A DNA stretch of 64,000 bases from NCBI GenBank assembly GCA_021823325.1, contig JAKAOG010000004.1, positions 62,001-126,000 on the forward strand, in the 5' to 3' direction. This document shows, piece by piece, positions 33,188-42,496 of the stretch (its first letter is position 1; the number at the start of each line of letters is the position of its first letter). The position numbers and the translations under genes are program-made. The notes beneath the pieces are model-generated. The model saw nothing but the letters and a program-made list of their open reading frames with translations, had not been told where the DNA came from and made no database searches. Origin of the DNA: an archaeon. Lineage in GTDB: Archaea; Thermoproteota; Nitrososphaeria; Nitrososphaerales; Gagatemarchaeaceae.

Positions 33188-34154
33188 GGATGTCCCTAAG
33201 GAGGTCGACGGAGATGTTCCCGCCGCTTATGACGAGAGCTAGCTTTCCTCCAGGCTCGTCTCTTAGCGGGCCCTTCATGACGGCGAGAGGGGACGCTCCG
33301 GCGGGCTCGGCCAGCACCCTTGCGAGAGTCAGGAGCTCGTATATCGCGTCTTCGAGAGCCAGATCGTCGACCAGGCCGACCTTGTCGACGTATCTCTTCG
33401 CAGCTTCGAAGGTCAGCTCTCCAGGGATTGCCGCCTGCATGCCGTCGGCGATTGTTGGACGGGGGTCGACCCTGAGCCTCCTGCCGCTCTTCATCGACTC
33501 GTACATCGACGGTATCGCGACGGTCTCTGCGCCGTAGACGCGGATCCTCGGAGAAGTCTCTTTCAGAGCTATCCCGATGCCTGATATCAGCCCGCCGCCC
33601 CCTATCGCCACCGCCGCCGCCTCGATCCCTGGGAGCTGGCGCAGCATCTCCAGTCCGCAGGTGCCTTGTCCGGCGATAACGTCCCTGTCGTTGAACGCGT
33701 GGACGAACGTCAGGCCGCGCTTCTTTGCGGTTGCTATCGCGTATTCGTATGCCTGGTCGTACCCGGACCCGCCCTTGTTGACCTCTGCCCCCTGTTCCTC
33801 GATGGCCATGAGCTTCTGCGGGTTGACCGCTTCAGGTACGCAGATGGTCGCGCGGATGCCGAAGAGCTTCGAAGCGTAGGCGATCGCCAGGCCGTGGTTT
33901 CCGGAAGAGGCGGTCACGACCCCCTTCTTCAGGTCCGACTCGGGGAGAGACAGGAGCTTGTTCATGGCGCCTCTCATCTTGAAGACGTGGATGGGAAGCG
34001 ACGTCTCGAGCTTGAGGTAGACCTCCCTCCCGAGCAGCTCGGAGATGCCTTTGGAGTATTCGAGAGGCGTCTGGGGGATGTATTTCCGGATCCTCGCCTC
34101 TGCGCCTTCGATTTCACTGATCGAAGGCAGTTCGCCTTGGCTCAACCGAACCAC
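33150..34154 (-). CDS. Threonine dehydratase / serine-threonine deaminase (PLP)
   Basis: 334 residues, fold type II PLP enzyme. Lys in HVFKMRGAMNKL binds PLP; SSGNHGLAIAYAS and GGGGLISGI (phosphate loop) are present; NISVDLL ends the core. There is no C-terminal ACT regulatory domain, so it is a short, catabolic-type threonine dehydratase or a serine racemase-like enzyme. It overlaps the 3' end of the metallo-hydrolase gene by 38 bases. Confidence 0.88.
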   Translation of the reverse strand: MVRLSQGELPSISEIEGAEARIRKYIPQTPLEYSKGISELLGREVYLKLETSLPIHVFKMRGAMNKLLSLPESDLKKGVVTASSGNHGLAIAYASKLFGIRATICVPEAVNPQKLMAIEEQGAEVNKGGSGYDQAYEYAIATAKKRGLTFVHAFNDRDVIAGQGTCGLEMLRQLPGIEAAAVAIGGGGLISGIGIALKETSPRIRVYGAETVAIPSMYESMKSGRRLRVDPRPTIADGMQAAIPGELTFEAAKRYVDKVGLVDDLALEDAIYELLTLARVLAEPAGASPLAVMKGPLRDEPGGKLALVISGGNISVDLLRDILTKKQKGTSQGR

Positions 34155-35167
34155 TTCTCCAAGGTCTCGGACTGGGAGTTCTTCGTCGCCTGCACCCTCG
34201 AGATGGCCGCCTCGACCCTGTCCCTGGAAAACGAATGCTCACCCACCAGGTAGGATATCACGCTCTGCCTGTCGAGGGGCTTCCATTCGGGTTTTATCCC
34301 CTTGTTCGCGGGAGCATCCATGTACAGCTTCCTGATTTCGCCGTAGTTCACCTCCGAGAGCGGCCCTGCGAGCTCCTTGACTTCTTCCAGCCTGCCGTAC
34401 TTCTTGAGATACTTCAGGGCGGTCGCGGGGCCCACCCCTTCGAACCCATCCGGGTTGAAATCAGTTCCCAAGAGGATCGCGTAATCCACGAGCTGCTCCC
34501 TCGAGAGGCCGGTAGTGGCGAGCACGGAAGAGAGCACGATCCTCTCCGGGACGACGTTGATCACGATCCCCTTGCTCGGAAGTCGCCTCTTCCCGGATAT
34601 CGTTACGTTCCTGACTAGCACAGGAGCGCCGAAGACGAGTGAATCATGATCTTGAGAAGCCACGGCGTTGACGGTGCCTTCCATGGCCATGACCGAGGCT
34701 TGCGCCTCGCCTTCCGACGGAGCGTCGACCCACGGTATTCCCATCGCATCGAGCAGCGCCTTCGCGTCCGCGACCATGTCCCTCCTCAGAACGGTCGAAG
34801 CCTCAGCGAACTTCCTCGCTTGCGCCATATCGCCCGTCTGAAGCGCGCGAAGGTACTGGTCCTTCGCCTCCCGCCTTTGCTCTGACCTGCGCCTGATCTC
34901 CTCCATCTTGAGCTCTGGAGGCTTGCCATCGAAGACGTAGACGAGCTTCATCCCTAGCTCGAGCAGGTTGACGTTTCTGTAGAACAGCCCCGAAATATGC
35001 GAAGTCACGCGCCCCTGCGAGTCTTTGAGATGCCCCCCGTCCATCCCGCGGATGATGGCTAGGAACTGGTAGAGCGTGTTGTAACCGTCGACCGCAAGAG
35101 TCCATCCCGAAATGTCCTCGAGCTGGATCTTCTCTCTGGGTATGGAGTCGCCGAAGTCTACGCCCAT
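34142..35167 (-). CDS. fen: Flap endonuclease 1 (FEN1)
   Basis: 341 residues, structure-specific nuclease for Okazaki-fragment maturation. N-domain (AVDGYNTLYQFLAIIRGMDG, RVTSHISGLFYRNVNLLE, YVFDGKPPELK) and I-domain (MDAMGIPWVDAPSEGEAQAS, AVASQDHDSLVFGAPVLVRN) hold the acidic metal ligands. The helix-hairpin-helix region is LLGTDFNPDGFEGVGPATAL. The C-terminus ends SQSETLEKWFG, a PCNA-binding PIP box. Confidence 0.96.
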   Translation of the reverse strand: MGVDFGDSIPREKIQLEDISGWTLAVDGYNTLYQFLAIIRGMDGGHLKDSQGRVTSHISGLFYRNVNLLELGMKLVYVFDGKPPELKMEEIRRRSEQRREAKDQYLRALQTGDMAQARKFAEASTVLRRDMVADAKALLDAMGIPWVDAPSEGEAQASVMAMEGTVNAVASQDHDSLVFGAPVLVRNVTISGKRRLPSKGIVINVVPERIVLSSVLATTGLSREQLVDYAILLGTDFNPDGFEGVGPATALKYLKKYGRLEEVKELAGPLSEVNYGEIRKLYMDAPANKGIKPEWKPLDRQSVISYLVGEHSFSRDRVEAAISRVQATKNSQSETLEKWFG

Positions 35168-35207
35168 GCTAGCTGGCTCCCGACCCCTGCTCGATTTATC
35201 GGTTCGG

Positions 35208-35465
35208 TCACTCGCTTATGCGAGGGAGCCGCGTCTCCTCGAGCGGCTTCTCCTGGAACTCCAGGCGTCTCTTGTCCTTGGAGACCCATCTGATCGTTAT
35301 CAGGCCGAGTATCTCGAGCTGCATGAGTACCTTGTTGAGCTCGTCAGGGGAGCACTTGTTGCCGTTTTTGTTCAGCGCCTCGATCAGGTCGTCGTCCGTG
35401 ACGCTCTTCTTTTCTTTAATCCATTCGAAGGCAGTGTATCTTAGGGGATATCGCATTGGGTTCAC
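35208..35465 (-). CDS. Small winged-helix-like protein
   Basis: 85 residues. Predicted winged-helix pattern: FEWIKEKKSVTDDDLIEALN, SPDELNKVLMQLEILGLITI, then a beta-wing RWVSKDKRRLEFQEK. Likely DNA- or RNA-binding; no specific family recognised. A downstream ATG at 35456 is an alternative start. It precedes FEN1 on the same strand by about 40 bases. Confidence 0.65.
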   Translation of the reverse strand: MNPMRYPLRYTAFEWIKEKKSVTDDDLIEALNKNGNKCSPDELNKVLMQLEILGLITIRWVSKDKRRLEFQEKPLEETRLPRISE

Positions 35466-35531
35466 TACAGGCGAGAAACGGCGAGATATCGGCGGGGCGC
35501 GGAGGTATAAAAGGTATCCAGGGCTGTCGAG

Positions 35532-35819
35532 CTACTGGGGAGGGAGCCTGCTGGACATGCGGCTCACGCCCGTCACTTCGTACTGACTGACGAGAGGAGA
35601 CTTTGAAACGGCCTCCTCTATCTTGTCCACCATCCCTTCCTCCTCCGGCGCGACGACATCGACTATCACAGCGGAGAGCCCGAAAGCGATAGGTTCGATC
35701 TTCTGCCCCCTTATCTGGGCCGGCTTCGGCAACAGCGTCGCGACTGAGTCTACCAGTTTCTGGTGGTCGGTGGTGGTGTCTTGCGGAAGAAGCTTGATCC
35801 TGATTACGTAAGACCCCAT
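35532..35819 (-). CDS. ef1b: Elongation factor 1-beta (aEF-1beta)
   Basis: 95 residues, guanine-nucleotide-exchange factor for aEF-1alpha. The start GSYVIRIKLLPQDTTTDHQK and the core IEPIAFGLSAVIVDVVAPEE, ending DKIEEAVSKSPLVSQYEVTG, match archaeal EF-1beta. It follows a zinc-ribbon gene on the same strand, a frequent archaeal arrangement. Confidence 0.93.
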   Translation of the reverse strand: MGSYVIRIKLLPQDTTTDHQKLVDSVATLLPKPAQIRGQKIEPIAFGLSAVIVDVVAPEEEGMVDKIEEAVSKSPLVSQYEVTGVSRMSSRLPPQ

Positions 35820-35829
35820 GGAGAAACCC

Positions 35830-36012
35830 CTAAGGCCCTTCGAAGCCGCAGTTGACGCACTTGTAACGCCTCGAGAACTTCCTGCACTTCTCTGACCTCC
35901 ATATCACCGTCTCATGGCAGTTGGGGCAACTGAAGTGCACTGCCCTCTCCGCCGGCTTGATGGGCCTGTTGCAAGAATTGCACAGAGGAAGCGTGACGGT
36001 GCCCTGAGACAT
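35830..36012 (-). CDS. Zinc-ribbon protein (DUF1610-like), EF-1beta partner gene
   Basis: 60 residues with three Cys pairs (CNSC, CPNC, CVNC) plus a further Cys, giving a double zinc ribbon. Archaeal homologues of this type occur directly before EF-1beta and are thought to bind RNA or act at the ribosome. The stop lies 10 bases before the EF-1beta ATG. Confidence 0.85.
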   Translation of the reverse strand: MSQGTVTLPLCNSCNRPIKPAERAVHFSCPNCHETVIWRSEKCRKFSRRYKCVNCGFEGP

Positions 36013-36067
36013 TTCTCTGGAACCCCACTTGGGCCGGCTGATATACGTTGCTGGGGCCGGACCCCTG

Positions 36068-37216
36068 TCACCCCTCCATGAGGAGGGAACGGAGCTCTGC
36101 CGAAGCGACGACCTTCGCCACCCGAAGGAGGCCGGTCACCCCTAGCGCCCCAAGGAGGGCGCTGGCGTGGAAGTCGAAGTCTGTCTGTGAGAGTTTCATG
36201 ACCAGTTTCGGGGTGGCTACGGCCGAGAATACCGAGTCGAGGTCGGAGTTGGACATGTTCTCGAACGCGCTCCTGAGCCTGAGCATCGTCTTCATCTCCT
36301 TGAGGAAAGCAGACTCCCACTCCCTCTGATACCTGCCGAGGAGCGAGTAGTCCCCTTTGCGAACGCTTTCGCACGCCCATTTCGCAGCGGCGACGGCGCC
36401 GGCTATCGAAGTCATGATCCCGCCTGCCGTTGTAGGCTTGACCTGACCCGCGGACTCGCCGACCAAGACATGGCCGCCGACGGTGAAGCTTGGCGCGGGC
36501 CCCCCGACATAGATCGGCGCCGAGACCTTCCTGATCACGCTGTAGTCCTTTCCGTCCAGGAAGGAGTCGAGGGCCTTGAAGGGGCTGACTCCGTGCCCTG
36601 CGGCGCCCACCTTCGCCCGGTTCTTGCCGTATGGGATCACCCAGGCGAAGAACCCTGGATACTTCGCAGCGTCAAGGAACACTTCGACCACATGCTCCTT
36701 GATCCAGTTCCCCTCGATTTCGTACTTCGCGGCCGGGAGTATCCCCTGCCGAGGGCTAGACGCCGGACCTGTGGCGTCGACGTACAGCTTTGCCTTCACC
36801 TCCACGTCTCCCACCGCCGCCTCCACGGCGCTACCCTTCCTGACCGGTCGTCCCACCCTGCACCCGGTGCGCACCACCGCCCCGTTGGACGCGGCCCTGG
36901 CTGCGGCCTGTTTGTCGAAAGCGCTCCTGTCGAGCACCACTACGTCCAGTGCCGACGCGTTGACGGCGAAGTGCCGCCCCGACGGCGAGTGGATGACGGC
37001 GGAACTGATCTTGTTCTGGACGACTTCAGGGTCAGGGGGGTAGCCGTACCTTATGAGCCCCCTCATGCTCACAAGGCCGTCGCACTTTTCGGGCTCGCCG
37101 ATTTCTTCGTGCTCTTCGGCAACGAGGACAGAGGCCCCCCTAGCGGCTGCCTCGGACGCGAAGGCTAGCCCCGCGATGCTCCCACCGGCCACCAGTATGT
37201 CGAAGCTTTCCGTCAA
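36068..37216 (-). CDS. Geranylgeranyl reductase family flavoprotein
   Basis: 382 residues. FAD-binding motif FDILVAGGSIAGLAFASEAA, then EEHEEIGEPEKCDGLVS, and the C-terminal GHVLVGESAGQVKPTTAGGI motif are those of the archaeal geranylgeranyl reductase family, which saturates isoprenoid chains of membrane lipids. The C-terminal helical tail (EWESAFLKEMKTMLRLRSAF) is typical. Likely digeranylgeranylglycerophospholipid reductase, though other isoprenoid substrates are possible. Confidence 0.88.
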   Translation of the reverse strand: MTESFDILVAGGSIAGLAFASEAAARGASVLVAEEHEEIGEPEKCDGLVSMRGLIRYGYPPDPEVVQNKISSAVIHSPSGRHFAVNASALDVVVLDRSAFDKQAAARAASNGAVVRTGCRVGRPVRKGSAVEAAVGDVEVKAKLYVDATGPASSPRQGILPAAKYEIEGNWIKEHVVEVFLDAAKYPGFFAWVIPYGKNRAKVGAAGHGVSPFKALDSFLDGKDYSVIRKVSAPIYVGGPAPSFTVGGHVLVGESAGQVKPTTAGGIMTSIAGAVAAAKWACESVRKGDYSLLGRYQREWESAFLKEMKTMLRLRSAFENMSNSDLDSVFSAVATPKLVMKLSQTDFDFHASALLGALGVTGLLRVAKVVASAELRSLLMEG

Positions 37217-37261
37217 GTTCGGAGACTTGCTGCAAAGGCTTAACCGGACTCGTAATAACCG

Positions 37262-37624
37262 TTGAAAGCAATTCTCTTGAAACAGGCGATCGTCGTGAGG
37301 TCAGACCTGGGGATGGGGAAGGGGAAGATTGCCGCCCAGGCGGCTCATGCCTCGCTTTCTGCCGCAGAGGCCTCGCGGTCGAAGCGGGACGAGTGGTATT
37401 CCACCTGGAAAGAGGAAGGTCAGGCGAAGGTGGTCCTGAAGGTGGGGTCGGAAGCCGACCTGAGAGAGATATTCCAGAAGGCCAGGAAGGCAGGCCTCCC
37501 CGCGTCGCTCATCGAAGACAGGGGGCTCACGCAGGTGGAGCCGGGTACAGCTACATGCGTCGGGATCGGTCCCGCCCCCGACTCTGCCATAGACGGGATC
37601 ACCGGGAACCTAAAGCTGCTTTGA
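37262..37624 (+). CDS. pth: Peptidyl-tRNA hydrolase, archaeal type (Pth2)
   Basis: 120 residues. Pth2 signature: KQAIVVRSDLGMGKGKIAAQ, AAHASLSAAE, and AGLPASLIEDRGLTQVEPGT followed by CVGIGPAP. It recycles peptidyl-tRNAs. TTG start; divergent from the geranylgeranyl reductase by 45 bases. Its TGA stop overlaps the TTG start of truD. Confidence 0.94.
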   Translation: MKAILLKQAIVVRSDLGMGKGKIAAQAAHASLSAAEASRSKRDEWYSTWKEEGQAKVVLKVGSEADLREIFQKARKAGLPASLIEDRGLTQVEPGTATCVGIGPAPDSAIDGITGNLKLL

Positions 37625-38823
37625 CCGAGGCGGGTCCCCTCGACCGCTCAGTGGGAATGGAGGCGTACGCTACCACGGGGGAGCGCTGCCCAGGGAGGGC
37701 GAAGTCGTCTCCTGAAGACTTCAGGGTGGAGGAGCTCGTTTCAGGGATAGCCGCGGCGAAGGAGCCGCTTCCAGGATACCTGCCGCTCTACAGGGTAGAG
37801 AAGCGAGGCATCGACACCATGCACATGGCAGAAGAGATCTCTGACGTGCTGAAGAGCAGGGTTAGCTACGGTGGGCTGAAGGACAGCGTCGCGACCGCCT
37901 CCCAGTACGTCACCCCGACGAGCGTGAAGTCAGAGAGGCCTGAGCGGATCAGCAGGGAGAAGTTCAGCGCAGAGCTTGTGGGGTACGTGCCGAAGCCGCT
38001 CACAAGGGGATCGGTGGTCGGCAACAGGTTTGAGATCGTGCTGAGAGACTGCTGCGACGAAATAGGCGCGCGGGCAGAAGAAGCGCTCGACGCGGCCCGA
38101 CGAAGGAGGGTGCCGAACTACTTCGGCCTGCAGAGGTTCGGGGCAGGCGGGGCGGGCACCCATGTCGTAGGCAAGGCGCTCGTCAAAAGGGACTTCGAAG
38201 GCGCGGTAAAGCTGCTCATGGGGGCAGGGGAGGGGCGACGCCACCCCTCGCCCGAAGACGCCGAACGGTCCGTAGCGCGAGAGCTCGACCGTCACCCTGG
38301 CGAGTGGATCAGGGCGATGAGGGCTGTCTCCGTCAGGTTGAGGCGTCTTTACGTCCAGGCTTACCAGTCATACATCTTCAACAAGACTCTCAGCCTCTCC
38401 CTGTCCGGAGGCGAGGACGTTTCGGAATATCAGGAAGGAGACAACTGGGCGGTTCCGTCCGAGGACTGGCTGACGACTTCGTACCCTAAGAGCGCAAGGG
38501 AGAGACCAGCGGGTAGAGCGGTCCCCCTGGTCCAGCTGGCTGGCTTCGCCTACAGGAACTACGGGTCTAGGTTCGACCGATACGTGGAACTGGTCATGGA
38601 ATCGGAAGGGGTGTCTCCCAGGGAGTTCTTCGTCGATGAGATGCAGGAGGTGTCGGCCGAAGGCGGATTCAGGCGCCCCCACATTGCGATGGTCGACGGG
38701 TCTGTCGACATCGCAGGGCAGACTGCGACGCTGAGGTTCGCGCTTGCAAAGGGGCAGTACGCGACAGTGCTTCTGCGCGAGATAATGAAGCCCGAAGACC
38801 CGCTGGGCTCGGGGCTGGCATGA
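37621..38823 (+). CDS. truD: tRNA pseudouridine(13) synthase TruD
   Basis: 400 residues. TruD motif SYGGLKDSVATASQYVT with the catalytic Asp in GLKD, plus RRVPNYFGLQRFGAGG and YVQAYQSYIFNKTLSLS. N-terminal SSPEDFRVEELVSGI is the usual TruD opening. The start is the TTG of the TTGA overlap with pth; the in-frame ATG at VGMEAYATTG is an alternative. Confidence 0.94.
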   Translation: MTEAGPLDRSVGMEAYATTGERCPGRAKSSPEDFRVEELVSGIAAAKEPLPGYLPLYRVEKRGIDTMHMAEEISDVLKSRVSYGGLKDSVATASQYVTPTSVKSERPERISREKFSAELVGYVPKPLTRGSVVGNRFEIVLRDCCDEIGARAEEALDAARRRRVPNYFGLQRFGAGGAGTHVVGKALVKRDFEGAVKLLMGAGEGRRHPSPEDAERSVARELDRHPGEWIRAMRAVSVRLRRLYVQAYQSYIFNKTLSLSLSGGEDVSEYQEGDNWAVPSEDWLTTSYPKSARERPAGRAVPLVQLAGFAYRNYGSRFDRYVELVMESEGVSPREFFVDEMQEVSAEGGFRRPHIAMVDGSVDIAGQTATLRFALAKGQYATVLLREIMKPEDPLGSGLA

Positions 38824-38871
38824 GCCGGGAACGCTTATACATGGTTTGACGGTGGCCGGGCAGAGACCCTC

Positions 38872-39867
38872 TTGTCTTCTGAAGTCTTTGACCTGACCAT
38901 TATCGGGGCGGGTCCGAGCGGGCTCTTCGCGACGTTCTATGCCGGCCTCAGGCAGATGAAGACCAAGGTCATCGACGCGCTTGAGGAGCCAGGCGGCCAG
39001 GTGGCGGTCCTTTATCCCGAGAAGTACGTCTTCGACGTCCCAGGCTACACCAGGATACTGGCCAAAGACCTCGTAAAAGCCCTGGTCGACCAGGCCTTCC
39101 AATACCAGGCGACAGTGGTCCTCGGCGAGAGGGTGACTTCGCTCCACAGGAACGACGGCGTCATCGAGCTCACCACCGACAAGGGGACAAAGCACCTCTC
39201 GAAGGCGGTCCTCATCGCTGCGGGGGTAGGGGCGTTTTCGCCCAACAGGCTGGAAGCCAAGGGTGCTTCCGACTACGAGGGGAAGGGCGTCTATTACTTC
39301 GTAAAAGACAAGAGCGCGTTCAGCGGCAAGAGCATCCTCATAGTGGGGGGAGGCGACTCAGCGGTCGACTGGGCGCTCAACATGAAAGACATCGCCAAGA
39401 AGATCACCCTGGTGCACAGGAGAGACGTCTTCAGAGCGCATGAAGGAAGCGTCAAGGAGCTCATGAGCTCGACCGTCGATGTAAAGCTGTTCTACGAAGT
39501 CGCCAGTGTCGTCGGGGACGGGTCGGGCGTCACGGGGGCTGTGATATTCGACAACAGGACGAAGGCCGAGACCACCATCGACGTGGACGCCATCCTCGTG
39601 AACATCGGCTTCAGGGCGGACCTCGGACCGATCAAGGACTGGGGGCTCCAGATAGACGGGAGAGAGATCAGGTCAAACGGCAAGATGGAGACCAACATCC
39701 CGGGCGTGTATGTAGCAGGGGACATCGCCGGTCCCCTCGACGGGGTAAAGCTGAACTTGATCGCGACGGGTTATGCCCAGGCCGCGATGGCGGTGAACGT
39801 TGCTAAGGCTTACGTCGACCCGAACTCCAAGATATTTCCGGGCCACAGCAGTGAAATGAAGAAGTAG
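38872..39867 (+). CDS. Ferredoxin-NADP reductase, thioredoxin-reductase-like
   Basis: 331 residues. FAD motif LTIIGAGPSGLFATFYAGLR and NADP motif SILIVGGGDSAVDWALNMKD, ending with GVYVAGDIAG near the C-terminus. It lacks the CxxC of thioredoxin reductase, which together with length fits the type 2 ferredoxin-NADP reductases. TTG start, with TTATAC at 38835-38840 about 32 bases upstream. Confidence 0.88.
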   Translation: MSSEVFDLTIIGAGPSGLFATFYAGLRQMKTKVIDALEEPGGQVAVLYPEKYVFDVPGYTRILAKDLVKALVDQAFQYQATVVLGERVTSLHRNDGVIELTTDKGTKHLSKAVLIAAGVGAFSPNRLEAKGASDYEGKGVYYFVKDKSAFSGKSILIVGGGDSAVDWALNMKDIAKKITLVHRRDVFRAHEGSVKELMSSTVDVKLFYEVASVVGDGSGVTGAVIFDNRTKAETTIDVDAILVNIGFRADLGPIKDWGLQIDGREIRSNGKMETNIPGVYVAGDIAGPLDGVKLNLIATGYAQAAMAVNVAKAYVDPNSKIFPGHSSEMKK

Positions 39868-39868
39868 A

Positions 39869-40330
39869 TCAGACGGTGACGCCGAGGATCCGTCTGTAGT
39901 TGTAGTCCTTCCTGATCGCAGGGTGCGCCGGATCGATGAGCACGCACTCATACCACGCGTGGATCCCATCCTGCCACACCGGATATGAGCCCAAGAGCTT
40001 CATGTTCGGGTGCCGTTCACCGACTCTCCGTTCGGCGACCTGCTGGGAAGATACCGCGGACTTTATCTTGAGAACACCCATGTGTTTCGGCCTGCGCCCT
40101 GACGTGGGCCTCTGCTTCCTCATGCCTCCCCTGGATACCCGCATTCGTACGACGACCACGCCCTCCTTGGCCTTGTAGCCGATGGCCCTCGCCCTGTCCA
40201 GGCGCCACGGGTGGTCCACCCTGAGCATGGCTGGCTGCTTACGCAGCTCTACCGCCCTGGTCCTCATGTCCCCTCCCTTCTCATGCAGGATCTGCTGCCA
40301 GGTCCCGGAAATCTGGCTGTACATCGGCAT
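39869..40330 (-). CDS. rpl15e: 50S ribosomal protein L15e (eL15)
   Basis: eL15, 153 residues, archaeal/eukaryotic-specific. Signature segments: RKQPAMLRVDHPWRLDRARA, GVVVVRMRVSRGGMRKQRPT, SGRRPKHMGVLKI and ERHPNMKLLGSYPVWQDGIH. Convergent with the reductase gene, with no gap (stops at 39867 and 39869). Confidence 0.95.
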   Translation of the reverse strand: MPMYSQISGTWQQILHEKGGDMRTRAVELRKQPAMLRVDHPWRLDRARAIGYKAKEGVVVVRMRVSRGGMRKQRPTSGRRPKHMGVLKIKSAVSSQQVAERRVGERHPNMKLLGSYPVWQDGIHAWYECVLIDPAHPAIRKDYNYRRILGVTV

Positions 40331-40373
40331 TTGGGCGCCTCGTTTCGAGTCGGCAGATAAACGTTCGGCTGAG

Positions 40374-41285
40374 TCAGCCCGAGGCGAAGAAGGAGCGGAC
40401 CTTGTCGCCTATCACGGTTATCGCGTTCACCTGGGCCTCCTCCGTCTGGCCCCCGATGTGAGGCGTGAGGATGGTGTTTGGAGCGGCCACTATCGCCCCG
40501 GTCGGAGGCTCAGTCTCGAAGACATCGAGGGCGGCCCCGCCTATCCTCCCTTCTTTCAGGGCGGCCGCGAGCGCGTCTTCGTCAACCACCCCTCCGCGCG
40601 AGGTGTTCACGAGGACCGCCCCCCGTCTCATGCGGGAGATGCGGGCGAGACCGACGAGGTGCGAGGTCTCTGGGGTAAACGGCACGTGGAGGGTGATGTA
40701 ATCTGATCCCTCGAAGAGCTCGTCGAGGCCCACCGAGCGGGCGCCGATCGCATCCAGGACGGGCTGCGATATGGGGACGACGTCGTAGACCAGTATCTGC
40801 ATGCCCATGACCTTCGCGACCTCTCCGATCCTTCTTCCGATCCTTCCGACGCCGACTATTCCGAGGACTTTTCCCTTCAGCTCCCGGCCCGTCAGCGAGT
40901 TCTTCTCCCACTTCCCGGCCTTTATCCCCGCGTCTGACTGTACCAGCTTCCGGCTTACGCCTATCATTAGCCCGAGCACATGCTCAGCGACCGCTTCTAC
41001 CAGCGATTCAGGGCTGTTCACGACAGCCACCCCTTTCGACTTCGCGTACTCTACGTCTACGTTGTCCAGCCCCGTCCCCGGCCTCGCGACGAGCCTTAGT
41101 TTGGCGGCCCTGTCCAATACGGCCCTGTCGACCTTGGTCCTGCTCCTGACGATGAGGGCGTCGTAACCCCCCGCCGCTTCGAGGAGCTCGTCTTTCGTGA
41201 TGTTCGGCCTGTAGTCGACCGTGAAGCCTGGGCCCAGCGCCAACTGCTCGACCTCAACGTGGTCGCAGATCAATATCTTGACCAT
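40374..41285 (-). CDS. serA: D-3-phosphoglycerate dehydrogenase-like 2-hydroxyacid dehydrogenase
   Basis: 303 residues. NAD motif LGIVGVGRIGRRIGEVAKVM, catalytic Arg in LVNTSRGGVVDEDAL, and Glu/His in ILTPHIGGQTEEAQ. It lacks the C-terminal ACT domain of many SerA proteins, matching short archaeal phosphoglycerate dehydrogenases of serine synthesis. Another D-2-hydroxyacid substrate is possible. Its start overlaps the flavoprotein gene upstream by 16 bases. Confidence 0.88.
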   Translation of the reverse strand: MVKILICDHVEVEQLALGPGFTVDYRPNITKDELLEAAGGYDALIVRSRTKVDRAVLDRAAKLRLVARPGTGLDNVDVEYAKSKGVAVVNSPESLVEAVAEHVLGLMIGVSRKLVQSDAGIKAGKWEKNSLTGRELKGKVLGIVGVGRIGRRIGEVAKVMGMQILVYDVVPISQPVLDAIGARSVGLDELFEGSDYITLHVPFTPETSHLVGLARISRMRRGAVLVNTSRGGVVDEDALAAALKEGRIGGAALDVFETEPPTGAIVAAPNTILTPHIGGQTEEAQVNAITVIGDKVRSFFASG

Positions 41286-42472
41286 GCTTTCAGCCCCATC
41301 CTCGCGGTCTCCGAGACCATCGATATATCGGTTGAACCTGATGACCCGTCGTATGCGAGCGATTTCAGTGTGGGAGTCCGACCGCCCGACGGGATCAGGA
41401 AGGGCGGGCGCCTGCTCGACTCGACCGTCTCGATCCCGAGCACTGTCCCGCTTCTCCGCTCATACACGATGCTGCAGCTCGTCAGCTCGTCCCAGCGCTC
41501 GCCGAAGGTAGCCGCTTCGGTCGATGGCGCCCCTGCTCCCTGCGCCGGCTCTCCGATGCGAGTCCAGGTAAGCCCGAAGGCTGAGAAGCGCCTCGCCCGG
41601 AGACGAGGAAGGGTGAACGAAGCTCCGGTGGCATTGGCGCCGGCGACCCTCCCTGATGCTCCCTCTTCCTGGTCAAGACTGGAACGCTTCGGAAGGCCGC
41701 CGCACGCTTCCGCGCACCCTCCGGCAGCGAGGACGTCGCGACGGGAGCTCCTGGTGTCGAGGCCCACCCGCACCCCGCCTGAAGGCTCTGACACGCCGGG
41801 GAGAGGGCGCGGCCGGAGCCGTGGGACGTATGCGAGCAGGCCCGCAGGGAACACCCTGCCTCCGGCGAGTATCGCTTCCAGCCTCTCCGCGCCCAGGGCC
41901 CGTTCCAGAATCCCTGAGGCGAAGGTGACGCCTGCGGAAGCTGCCGCATCGGCGAGGACCGACAACGACTGGGCGGTAGGGGGACAGCTCTGCCACGAGG
42001 TGACGAGGAGCCGGGCGGTGCGCGCGACGAGCTTCCCGGCCAGCTGGAACCCTCGCTCCCCTTCGCCTGCGACGACGACCCGCTCCGAGTCCGCCGCACC
42101 GACCTCCTCATATCTGGCGGCGGAGTCCATCACCGTCACTCCACGCTTTCGCCATCCAGGGAAGGGAGCGCTCTCGAGGACCGAACCGACCGCGATGACG
42201 AAGGCATCGGCCTGTACACGGGTCCCGTCGGACGTCACTGCGGACCCTTCCGACACCGCGACCACCCTCTTGCGGGTCTCTACATCCACTTCGTCTGGAA
42301 GGGATGGGACCCAGGGTGCCCGGTCGTCACCCAGAGGAGCGCGAGTCCTGAGCCTCTCTCCGAAAGGTTGGGCTCCCTTGGCATCGAGGACCGTAACTGA
42401 CGCCCCGCGTAAGCACGCTTCCCTCGCCGCTTCCGCTCCTGCTTTCCCCGCACCCACGATGCAGACCCTCAA
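41270..42472 (-). CDS. Divergent FAD/NAD(P)-dependent pyridine nucleotide-disulfide oxidoreductase family protein
   Basis: 400 residues. N-terminal Rossmann motif MRVCIVGAGKAGAEAAREAC and a DAFVIAVGS-type segment place it in the two-dinucleotide-binding flavoprotein family. The second nucleotide motif is weak (VVVAGEGERGFQLAGKL) and there is no redox-active CxxxxC near the N-terminus. The C-terminal third is unusually rich in Ser, Arg and Gly. I cannot name the substrate. It ends inside serA, with which it is probably co-transcribed. Confidence 0.65.
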   Translation of the reverse strand: MRVCIVGAGKAGAEAAREACLRGASVTVLDAKGAQPFGERLRTRAPLGDDRAPWVPSLPDEVDVETRKRVVAVSEGSAVTSDGTRVQADAFVIAVGSVLESAPFPGWRKRGVTVMDSAARYEEVGAADSERVVVAGEGERGFQLAGKLVARTARLLVTSWQSCPPTAQSLSVLADAAASAGVTFASGILERALGAERLEAILAGGRVFPAGLLAYVPRLRPRPLPGVSEPSGGVRVGLDTRSSRRDVLAAGGCAEACGGLPKRSSLDQEEGASGRVAGANATGASFTLPRLRARRFSAFGLTWTRIGEPAQGAGAPSTEAATFGERWDELTSCSIVYERRSGTVLGIETVESSRRPPFLIPSGGRTPTLKSLAYDGSSGSTDISMVSETARMGLKAWSRY

Positions 42473-42496
42473 TGTCGCCTTCCGATGGTGCGAGGG

